A stretch of DNA of 64,000 bases from Ditylenchus dipsaci. Lineage: Eukaryota > Nematoda > Chromadorea > Rhabditida > Anguinidae. A program made the position numbers and the translations under genes. Numbering within the stretch: position 1 is the first letter of the stretch; each line of letters begins with the position of its first letter. The stretch is taken from contig SADC01000189.1 in assembly GCA_004194705.1 (NCBI GenBank), positions 248,001 to 312,000 of the forward strand, in the 5' to 3' direction. This document shows, piece after piece, positions 45,499 to 57,400 of the stretch. The notes beneath the pieces were generated by a model. That model saw nothing but the letters and a program-made list of their open reading frames with translations. It was not told where the DNA came from and made no database searches.

Positions 45499-48400
45499 AT
45501 GAAGTGCTGTGCCGGTCCACCACCACCTATACTTAACTGGCCAGTGTATTGCACTGCTATAGCCACTTGTATTGCCATATTCGGGTTGTGGACCGTGGGA
45601 ATTACTTTGTTTTGTGATCTACATCAGTCTATCCTTGAACAAAATGAAGAATGGGATGCTATTAAGGTGGGTATCTCAACTAAGTTTTTGACCTGGTCAA
45701 AGACCTCTTCCAGACTTTCGCTCAACACGAGTTGCCCAAACCACTTCTCAACAAGGGCTGAGAAACGGACGGTTGAATTTCGACAAGACAAAACAGGCTA
45801 AAAATAAGGCAAAAAGAGGGGTTTTTTACTTTCTTAACTTCAACCGTCCGTTTCTCAGCCCTGTATTTTTTATAAAACAACAGTCAACATGTCATTATGT
45901 AGAGAAATAAAAGAACTTTCGAATCATGCAATGGATTTTATCTTTTCATCGACATTTTTTGAGAAAAGCTATTATTTATGTGACTAAACAGTCATTTTCT
46001 TTAGATTTTCCTTTATTTTGACTAGGAATCGACGCTTTCATGTTGATGGTCATAACTTTTCTTAGAATGATCAAAAAATAAGTTTGACCTACCAAATTGT
46101 AGCCGAGACACATTCGAACCAGAAGTAAGATGATATCTGCTTCAAAATAAATAAAAACATCGAGCGGCGGATTACAAACCGAACTGCGGTTATACTTATG
46201 ATACGTCTGATTTCAATGTTTACAGCTATAAATTATTTTCTTGCGCTTTCCAACTCGGCTTTTGCGCCAGAACATGTTTTTTTGCCTAAATGTATCTCGT
46301 TAAATTAAAACATTTCAACTTTTAGTCAAAAATCGCTAGAATATCACAAAATATGGGTGCGGTTATACTTATGATACGGAGTGTATGTTACATTAGGCCA
46401 AATTTTGGTATACAGTCGACTCTCGATTTAGTGTACACTGTACACCCTGGGGACCGGCTCCAGGTGTACACTAAATCGAGAGTCGACTGTACACCCCTCA
46501 GTCAAATCAGCCTGGGGGACCACGGCAATTTTTTAAAATTATTTATATTAAAAAAATTTTGCCTTGGTCCCCCAATCTGATTTGACTGAGAGGTGTATAC
46601 CGAAATCGCTCCGTTACTTACGTCCTTTCTGAAGTTTTTTTTCTGGACAAAACTTTTTATTGTCGCCGAAAAACTCTTTTCTGTCGCTAATAATTTTTAA
46701 ATCTTATCTTATAAATTTACCAAACTTTTTCCAATTTTTTTAAAAGTTTTATCACTATCAGGTAGCGCTGTGATTCCAGTTTCTAATGAGGTATCAGTTG
46801 TTGCATCATCTTTGCGAAATGTAAAAGTAGGGAGGGGTACGGCCAGTTCGAGACGCTTTTTTCTACGGCCAGTTCGCGACGCCTTTTAAGCGTTTCAGTC
46901 CACATGACTGGGCAAAAAAGGTTCCCTATGAATTTGGATGCTCCCAAAAAGAGTAAAAAAGATAGCATGTGAACATAGTTTTGTTAACTGGGCCTACCGC
47001 ATAAAGAAACGCTGGTATGCGTGCTTATTTCATGCATTCAGAGTCACTTTCGAATGATTTGTGTCTAAGGTATATGGGTGTGCGCATCTCAACCCCAAGC
47101 AACCAAACACCCCCCCCCCCCCCCCCCCCCGAAGGGCCGCAGGGCTTGAGAGTTAGAGATGCGCGCACACACGTACCTTAGACATAGTTCCGAGCAAGAC
47201 TCATTATCGTAAGTGCATATAAAGACTCTTTTTGCCCAGCCCTAGTAATCAAATAGCAAAAAAGCGTCTCGAACTGGCCTATCTCCAGTAGGGAGCAGGT
47301 CAGAAAATAATTTGTTTCATATTTTTACTTTTCTGTGGCACATTTTGCAAAGATGATGCAACAACTGATACCTCGTTAGAAACTAGAATCACACGGCTAC
47401 CTGATGGTGTTGAAATTTAAAAAAAGTGTGTAATAAAGTTGGATAAATTTATAAAATAAGATTTAAAAATTATCGGCGACAAAAAAGAGATTTTCGGCGA
47501 CAATAAAGTTTTGTCTGTTTTTACTCACAACCAGGGTTGTAAAATTTTCAAAATCCGCACTGGTGCCGGCGCAAATTTTTTTGGCATCGGTAAAAAAACT
47601 TCTACTGAAAATTGCCGACGTCTAAAAATTTGTTCTCGACATTTTTTGACCTGCTAAGACGTTGAAAAAAGATAATACTGGTCATTTTTGAGAGATCACC
47701 TGTCATTTTTGTGTAGTCATTTTTTCGGGTTGGCACTGCCAACATTTTGCACCGGTCATTACTAAAATGGCCTCACTGCGATCATTTTGGCACCGGTGGC
47801 AGCCAAAATGGCATGATCGGCACAAACCGGCACCGCACCAGTGTCATTACAACGCTGCTCACAACCGTTCAAATCGCCGTTGAAACTATTGTTATTTTTT
47901 AAACGATAACTAGTGACATTTTTTTTGGGAATTAAAAATGTAACAATGAATTCAGAAATTAGCACAATTTTCGGAAGAAAATTTTATAATTAAAAAAGCA
48001 ATTATCGCAAGAATCCAAAACAAACTCTTCCTCATAATTAACTCTTGGTATTTTGAAATATTTTATGTTTGTTATTGTTTTGTTGTCTCTATTGACCAAT
48101 GACCAGTAGTGTAAGTATCCAACATTTGTCACTCTTTTCAGACAGGGCATTTAGGCGTTTTGATGAAGATTAAAATATTTAGTAAAAGTATGTTGTGAGT
48201 CATTACTGTTTTTGTCGTTGCAGCATGTGATCTAGATGCTCTTTCTTTGAGTGCATTTGCCCCTAGATTAAAATCATTTTTCTGGCTTTACTATATGATA
48301 CAGTCTGTATCGTTTGCTTCAAAAAAGTGCCATAAATCATGTTTGATATGGGTGATACCTTTCCAGGCACTTATTGCATTTGACACTACCCACTGTGTGG

Positions 48401-51400
48401 GTCGAAAAATGGATCGATTGCGCCCTCGAAAATCTAAATTTTACCGGTATATTTTATTTGGTAAAAAACTGGCATACCCCCAGCACTCAAAACTGGTATA
48501 CCCCTAGCACTCAATTCTTGTATACCCCACGATTTACCCCTTGATTGATAGCTGAGGATGTTAGCTACACGATGGTGTAAAAGTTTCTTGGTTAAGTTCA
48601 CAAAAATGTATACCTTTTAATCAAAATTGAATTGAATCTTTTCGAGTGAAAATTGAACACTCAAAAATGATTCAATTCAATTTTGATTAAAAGGTATACA
48701 TTTTTGTGAACTAAACCAAGAAATTTTTACACCATCGTGTAGCTAACATCCTCAGCTATCAATCAAGGGGTAAATCGTGGGGTATACAAGAATCGAGTGC
48801 TAGGGTATACCAGTTTTGAGTGCTGGGGGTATACCAGTGTTTAGCCATTTTATTTATGCGTCAATCTTTCAAAATTTTCTGCAACTTTTAAAATTTATTG
48901 CACTAGCATGTAGCCCCGGATCTTGGATTTCTAAGGCTCCCCTCATACTCCCGCGCAACACGAGTCGCGCAACAAAATTTCATAGGGTTCTACAGGAAAA
49001 ATTTTTATTTTCGGTCGCAGACATCTTATACTCAAAATGACGGCTAGAATCTAGCAAACATTTTAATAATAAAAAAATTCCAATCTGATATAAAAATGTT
49101 TTAGGAATAATTACAAGTATGTGGCAAATCGGCGTGTTGCGCAAGAAAGTGACGCAACACGCAAATTCGCCACACACTTGTGATTATTCCTAAAATATTT
49201 TTATATCAGATTGGAATTTTTTATTATTAAAATGTTTGCTAGATTCTAGCCGTCATTTTGAGTATAAGATGTCTGCGACCGAAAATAAAAATTTTTCCTG
49301 TAGAACCCTATGAAATTTTGTTGCGCGACTCGTGTTGCGTGGGAGTATGAGGGGAGCCTAACAAGTTGTCAAACCCTACAGAATCAATTTCGTAATATAG
49401 AAATTTAGATGTTTTGAAAAAGCATCATTTTTTTTCAAAACCCTCTAAATCTCTATTTTATAACTGCTCAGTAAAGCTTGATAGGTCGTTAGCAAGCCAC
49501 ATAGCCACGAGTTAGCAAGTTCCAGCGCTACATGCTAGTGCAAAAAAATTCAGCAAAGAAATTTAAAGAAAAAAAATTGACTGGTGAAATTCAGACATTT
49601 GAGGACGCACTTTGGTTCATACCAAAAAAGTGTGTAAAATTTCTTGCTCAAATAAGTCATTTAAAGGGAGGGGAACTTCCTATATGCATCGCCTATGTCA
49701 AGGGTTTGACTACCACTAGCTTATAACCTTATTTTTGGCACACCTCGAATAGGATACAAAATATTTTGGAAACAATCGATTAGGAAACAAATTCAAATGA
49801 GAACAAATTTATTCTGGCACGATTTGTTTTGGAAATCTTGTTTTGACATTCAAATCTTTTTAGAAATAATTTTTTTTGGAAAAAACAAATTGAGAACAAT
49901 TAATTTGGAACTTTCACTGTGCGCTTCATGCTTTTCGAGCCGTAAAAACCCTCAAGTAACCGCATCAAACCACTATCTAAATTCAGGTCATCTACTGGAT
50001 GAGCTGAAAAAAAAAATAAAAAAAATTTCCTAACCCAAAATTGTGTGAAGAATTGAGTTTGTTAGGACCAAAATTGCGATTTCATTCAGCCGAACCCAAA
50101 ATCTGATGTAGGTATACTCTGGCTAAGTGGAAATCCACCTTAATAGCTTGAAAAATTAAATTTTTTAGATTTTGGAAAATAAACCATGCTATCATAAGCG
50201 GAATAGTGTGGAAAAACCTGTTTGACAGGACAAAAAGTGCGATTTTATCCACCCAAAACCCGAGACCTGGGCGGTACCACCTGACCAGGTGGATACCCAC
50301 CTAAATGGCATCAAAAATCAAAAGTTTTAGAATTAAAAAAACATGCTATCATGTTTAAAATCGTGTGGGAATTGGGTTTGATAATACCAAAACTTTGATT
50401 TCACTCACCCGAACCCCAAATTCAGGGGTAGGCACCCCTGATCCAGGTGGATATCCACCAGTGATGTATTTTTGCGATTTTTCGGTCCGGCTCTGGCTCT
50501 GAAATCTTAGTTTTGAAAAATTAGCTCCAGCTCTGGCTCTGAGCTCGCACTTGAAAAAATTTGCTCCAGCTCTGGCTCTGAAATCTTAGTTCTCAAAAAT
50601 TTGCTCCAGCTCTAGCTCTGAGCTCTCAACTTTAAAAAATTTGCTCCGGCTTTTGCTCTCAGCCCTCAGTTTGAAAAAATTTCTCCCTTGAAAATCAGTT
50701 TTTAGCAAGTATAAAACGCAAAAAAAGTTAATTTGAGCTTTCAATTGTTTAGGCATTGCTAGATATTGAGTCTTTGACAATCGATTGAGTTGACCTTCTT
50801 GTAATTGTAACTGTAAGTTTTTCAGTCTTTGCTCTCAATCTGCTCTCAAACTTAAATTTGCTCTGGATCTGGCTCCGAGCTCTTCTTTTCAAAAATTTGC
50901 ACCAGCTCTGGCTCTGAGCTCTCAAGTTGAAAAAATTTGCTCTGGCTCTTGCTCTGAGCTCTCACTTTGAAAAAATTTGTTCCGGCTCTGGCTCCTGCTC
51001 GGAGCCAGAGCAGAGCGAGAGCCAGAGCCGGAGATTTATACATATGATATCCACCTGGATTACCTGAAAAATTAAGGTCGGATCATAGAAAAACATTTCA
51101 AATTTTGAAGTTCTTCACAAGACAAAATGTTACTACCGGCTACCACTACACTACTGGGTTTCTGAGTTCCCCAACCTGGGTACGACTACCTGGCTACAAG
51201 CAAACCAAGTAGTCGTCCCCTTGGATTAAATTTTTTTTCACGTTTTTCATGTTCCAAACCCTGTTTTCCGGACTAATTCAGGCATGCTGAAGAAAAAATA
51301 ATAAAATCATGTTTTATCGAGAAATTTTTTGAATTATCGTAAATTCTTGATTTTGATAAATCAATAGTTCACAATAACTCAGAAATTTCTCGATAAAACG

Positions 51401-54400
51401 TGATTTCACTACTGTCGAACCATCTTTAGAATGCTCGAATTAGTGCGAAAAACAAGTTTTGGAACATGAAAAACGTGAATTTTTTTTTGATCCAAGTGGA
51501 CGACCAGTTGGTCTGGTTTCTTCAGACTAAAAATTTAAGTTCCCGCAAAATTTTTCAAAGTGAACGAATTTTAAGAGTGTGGACCAATTGGTGTGGGCCA
51601 ATTCGTGTGTGGACCAATTCGGTATGTATCAATTCCGTGTGGATCAATTCGCTTAACACCCGTAAATGGATATCCACCTGATCAGGAGGTACACATGTCG
51701 GCTTTTGGTGTCTGGGTAGGTGAAATCGGGATTTTGGTCCTAACAAACCCGATTCACCACACGATTTTACATTTGATAGCGTGGTTTGTTTTTGATTTAA
51801 CTTTTTTTTAATTTTCAGGTCATCCAGGTGGATATCCACCTGGCCAGATGGTGCCCACTCAAGATTTTGGGTTCGGGTGGGTAAATGTAGACTTTTGGTC
51901 TTATAAAACCTAATTTCCCAGACAATTTTACGTATGATAGACAAAATGTTTTTAATTTTAAAAATTTTTGATATTTCAAGTCATCGAGGCGGATATTTAC
52001 TCTTGAGGGGATAGGGGACGATAACCATGTCAGACTTTTGAAATACCATGGCCTCCCTTAAAGACAGCAATAACCTGAAAAATATACCCCAAATAAAACT
52101 CACTCCTGAAATAACCCGGGTTATGACAGGAGGTGGGTGTTAATGAAGGTTACTTGGGGGCTGTGTACTGTCTTTCGAGCCCCAAATAGAAAAAGGAGAG
52201 CAAAATGCGCAATCAATTTTTTCCTAAACCGATTTTGCTCACTTAAGTGAGTAAGTAAGTACTTAATTTAATTTAGAAATATTTTTTTCCAAAACAATTC
52301 GTGCCAGAATAAATTTGTTCTCATTTGAATTTGTTTCCTAATCGATTGTTTCCAAAATATTTTGTATCCTATTCGAGGTGTGCCTATTTTTTATATCCTT
52401 TAATTACCAAGTTTAGTGTCAAAATAATACTGACACTCTTGACTGTCTAATAAGATCATCAGCACAGGCTTTCACACCTACTGGAGCTTATATCCAAAAT
52501 AGGCTAAATTTCCGAAAATCGATAGTTTTGAGAGTTTTCGCTTTCTGGTTTGTTTGATATTTTCTGACTTTTTTCTACAAATCACAAGTTTCATATACCA
52601 AGACGTAGCCAAGATTCTAAACTTCTGTTTAAGCTATCACACAGCGAAAAAAGTAATATTTAGTTAGAGCCAGAATTTAAAAAAAATTATGATGTCCATT
52701 TCCATGCCATCCTACACTGGTCTGTCAATAGAGCATTTGCTGACAGTAAAGCAGTGCTGGAAATGGTTTCAATCGACTGCTCGATAGTTTTCGATCGTAG
52801 AAGTCGTCGAAGTTGCTAAAAAGTAGAACAAAACAAATAGGGTGTGCACTCAGTGGAATTGAACCTGTGACCGATAGACGATGCGTATAGGAAGTTCCCC
52901 CTCCTTTAAATAAAATTTCGTCATATTATTAAAAAAAAATTCAACAATTGCCTAATATTTTTTCTACGGTGCTTCTACCATGTTTGAAGCATTTTCGCCA
53001 CAAATAATCTTGTCGCGCAAAAATATTTTTATCTTTTCGTAAGAATTTTTCAAAAATTCATACGAAAATATTCTTAAATTTTAGCTACCACCAAAAATTC
53101 TATCCTTGAAGCACATGTTTTCTTTTCTAAGTAGCTTTCAGAGATTAAAAATAAATAAAATATAGCCAGGCTTCCAGGTGATCACCCAAGAATCAGAAAA
53201 TCATGTTGCTGGGCTACGCCATCGTCTTGACCCGACTACTAGAGCTCGAAAAAAGAGGATGGCGAGAAGTGACTCTTCATTTGCCAGAGACTATGCTGAC
53301 CAAGTCCAGCACAACATTTTCAGTATTCATGGCCTCACTAAAAGAGCCTCCGATGAGAAATACACTGCGACGGCTGACACAAGCTCTTACTCTGCTAGTA
53401 ATGAGAATGAAGAACTACCAATGGACCAATGCAAAAACAGTTCAGTTTTTTCATAAATAGTACAGGGTGTGTCAAAAAACTTGACCACCTAAAAAAAATT
53501 GGTGTACGTAACACATGCCCGGCCGATTTCCGAATTTTAGGCCCTAACCCTCGGAAATCTCCGACTTCACTTAGGATACTGTGCATAAATTATCACAGAA
53601 TAAGTATGGCTACAGTGACACGACGTAAAAATGTTCAAATATAGTAATGACACACAAAAAAAATTAACAAGTGAAAAATTTCAAAGTGGTCAAATTTTTC
53701 TGACACACCCTGTAGCATAGTTGGACCGCCGCCGGCGGCACCATTTCGATTACCTTCGGCGGCCCTCCGGCGGTACCCGGCGGTCATACTTTTTGAGATG
53801 AGAGTGTCACAATCATCTCAAAAAACTATGACCGCCGGGGCCGCCGAAGGTAACTGAAGGGTGCCGCCGGCGGCGTTACAACTATGCCCTGTAGTTATTG
53901 AAAAATATGATGTCCAAATAATTCTGGGTTTCGGCTTAAATCATGTTCCGTCAAAATTTATTTATTTATTTTTTGAAGAAACTTTGAAATCGATATTGAT
54001 GATACTAATACAACTTTCTGCACACATTTATCTGGCATTGCAACACTGAGTTGTCGACAAAATATGGCGGCTAAACTTCACTATATCGATGTGCCAGAAA
54101 AGTGGTTTAACCCTTTTTGCCGGCGTCGCGTAGATTCTTCTTTTTTAATAAATTTTTGCATTTTCATAAGACAACCAGGGAAGAAAATCACAATAACCGT
54201 AAAAAATTCCAGAAAAGTTGAATTCTGAACTGGCCAAATTTTGGCCAACCGGTTCGAAGTGGTAAAAATAGTTATGGCGCCAATTTGAAAACTGACGCTA
54301 TTTCGAAGACAATTGTTTGAATTTTTTTAGAATTTCGCAATCACTCCCATACAAACCATCAAATGACTCGAAAAAGTAGATGTGAAGCGGTATTTCACAC

Positions 54401-57400
54401 CTTTTGCACGTCACTGAGCAGTGATTTCTACATTCCGAGCATCTAACGCGCAAAACGCTTGATTTTACAAAATTTTGACCAAAATTTGACTTTTTGTCTT
54501 GGTCCCCTAAAGCAATTCAACCTGAAAGGGTACCTGTATATTGTAAAAGATGGAATTTGAACATAGTTTTGTTAACTGGGGCCTACCGCATAAAGAAACG
54601 CTGGTATGCGTATGTTTTTATGCACCCGGAGTCATTTTCGAGTGATTTGTGTCTCAGGTATGTGGGTGTGCGCATCTCAACTCCAAGCCCCTGCGCCCCC
54701 GAAGGGGAACAGAGCAGAAAACGTCAAAAAGGTCCGTGAGAAAAACGCCCCACAGCGCAGGAGGCTGGGGTTAGAGTTGAGATGCGCACACCCACATACC
54801 TGAGACACCAATCACTAGAAAATGACTCTGAATGCATAAAAAAATATGCATACCAGAGCTTCTACATGCGGTAGGCCCCAGAAAGTAAAAACCTGTTCAA
54901 AATCTATTATTTTTGCCTTCATTTGACTTAAAAATGGCCAAAATTGGTGAAAAATACCCTAAAAAGACCATTTTTCAAAAAGTTCATTGAGATATTTTTT
55001 TGCGAATTCGTGTAGAAAAGGGGCTCCGAAGGGGCTTGGGGCTTGAGAGTTAGAGATGCGAGCACTTACTTACCTTAGACATAATTCCGAAAAGTACACT
55101 TGATCATAAAATGCATGTAGAGGCTCTTTTCGCCGGTGCGTTTTAAAATCTGTTTTCTGCACTAATTCGAGCATTCTAAAAATGGTTTCACAGCAGTAAA
55201 ATTACGTTTTGATGGTATTTTACATTTTCGTAAATCTTGCCAAACGTAATTTCACTACTGTCAAACCGTCTTTTGAATGCTCGAATTAGTGCAGAAAACA
55301 GATTTTTGAACCTAAAAATGTGAAAAAAAATTCTTGATCCAAGTCGACGACTTGGATCTGTTGGCACATGGGACATCCAGAGGATCCAGCTACCAATATC
55401 GTCAGATGCACTACAAAGAATGGTCTGATATGAGTAATACCATTTAAATGCTATTACCTAGAAACTACCATCTAACACCACCCAAGTACCACTACCTGGG
55501 CACTTCACCTGAGTACCGTTACCTAGTCACTGCTTTGGTTTGCCATACACTTGTGATTATTCCTAAAATATTTTTATATCAGATTGGAATTTTTTATTAT
55601 TAAAATGTTTGCTAGATTCTAGCCGTCATTTTGAGTATAAGATGTCTGCGACCGAAAATAAAATTTTTTCCTGTAGAACCCTATGAAATTTTGTTGCGCG
55701 ACTCGTGTTGCGCGGGAGTATGAGGGGAGCCTAACAAATTGTCAAACCCTACAGAATCAATTTCGTAATATAGAAATTTAGATGTTTTGAAAAAGCATCA
55801 TTTTTTTTCAAAACCCTCTAAATCTCTATTTTATAACTGCTCAGCAAAGCTTGATAGGTCTTTAGCAAGCCACGAAGCCACGAGTTGGCAAGTTCCAGCG
55901 CTACATGCTAGTGCAAAAAAATTCAGCAAAGAAATTTAAAGAAAAAAAAATTGACTGGTGAAAATTAATGAAAATTGAAAATTTACTGGTACTACCACCT
56001 TCATACTACCACTCAATTTACCTGGGTAACACCGCCCGGGTACCACCACCTGGGGACTACCACCTGAAGACCACCTGGCTAGCACCACATAGGTACCTTT
56101 GAGGCCATATTATGGGGTGGATCCGACCATTATCAATTCACCGGGGAGTAACAGAATATTTCTTACCGAGACAACCTTTTCTGGATGAATTCGGTGTGGG
56201 TGAATTCGGTACCGCCCGAAAAGACCGAATAAATTGAGTTGCGCGCAAACGAGTTGCTCGCAAATGAGTAGTAACGCTTTTCTCCTAGCTCCAGTGACCA
56301 AAATAGGGTAGAATACCATAAACCAACCATTTTATGGTCATCCAGTACTCTTCCAGGTTGGTTTACCTTGGTTCCCCAAAGCAAAAATTCAAGTTTCGGT
56401 CAAAAATTTTTTTCTAAAAATGGCCGACCGCGTCCAGAAAGCACGTTTTCTATCGTTTTCGCGGTCTGAGATTGCCTCAGTTGTGGTTTAGACCACTTTT
56501 CTGGCACATCGATACAATGAAATCCGGCCAATATGGCTTTAAAACCACATTAAAAACACAAAACTTGGATTAATCCTTTCGTGCAGCTTCCGCCTCTCCT
56601 CTAAGATGACTCTAATAAGCGCCATCTCTAGAGGTCAATTGAAAAATAAGCGCGCCGGGGCGGTAACCAGACGAAATACGATAAGTCGTTTTTTAAAGGG
56701 TTTTTCCCATCATTATTCACGCTAGAAATTTTGGCTCTGCTAGTTAGCTAAAGCGGAAAGATGTCACAATGCACAGTAATCTACTTTGTAGACTTCATCT
56801 GAATTAAAGGTTTTTTTGCAAAATGCCAACTTTTGGTTGAAAAACATGAACACAAATTATCCAAATAAAGGCAACTAATTTATTAAAAAAAACTTTCACG
56901 TAAACCTCGATTTCAGGATGTGCCCCGCCAAGCGGTAGTTGTCCCAGGGGCCTCCTGGTAGACCAGGACTTCCTGGATATCCAGGTGGTAAGTCATTTCA
57001 TTTTACTATAGCATAGCACTATTTTGCTATAAAACAACAATAGCACAATAAATCACAAAATGTTTAGAAAATGGATTAGACGGTTTGGATGGAAACGACG
57101 GGGCGCCTGGACCGTCTCTCAGTAAATTTTTATTTATTAAATGTTCTAAGGTGAGTGCCCGTGCACGAGATCGCAACAAGGGCAGGACAGGCAAACCACT
57201 TTTAAATCATTCATTATTCACTTATCTTGCTTCATATATGAGATTGATGACATTATATTATATTTTTAAAATAGGCAGAAAACTTCAAAAACGTCCATGA
57301 GAACGCATACAAAATTTTTTCGAGAAAAGTAAGCGTTGCCGCTCGGTAACGCGCGGGCGTGCCTTTTTAATAACACTTTGGCCAAGTAACTCAACCAATA

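Larger units (their letters stand above)
49738..52384. mobile_element. 2.65-kb foldback with GGTGGATATCCACC subrepeats
   Basis: Terminal inverted repeats of about 110 bases (49738-49845 and 52275-52384) starting GGCACACCTCGAATAGGATA, flanked by TATTTTT on both sides. Inside, degenerate units of about 170 bases, each ending in GGTGGATATCCACC, run in one direction at left (50030-50460) and inverted at right (51660-52000). No transposase found. Confidence 0.75.

Noticed and set aside
47101..47132. Long C homopolymer as a regulatory G-quadruplex
   Set aside because: It sits at the centre of a foldback and its length is unreliable in this assembly; similar C/G tracts occur in other MITEs here.
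48225..48510. Open frame after an acceptor-like TTGTTGCAG in collagen intron 1
   Set aside because: No homology, no in-phase donor that fits the collagen exons, and its end runs into a palindrome.
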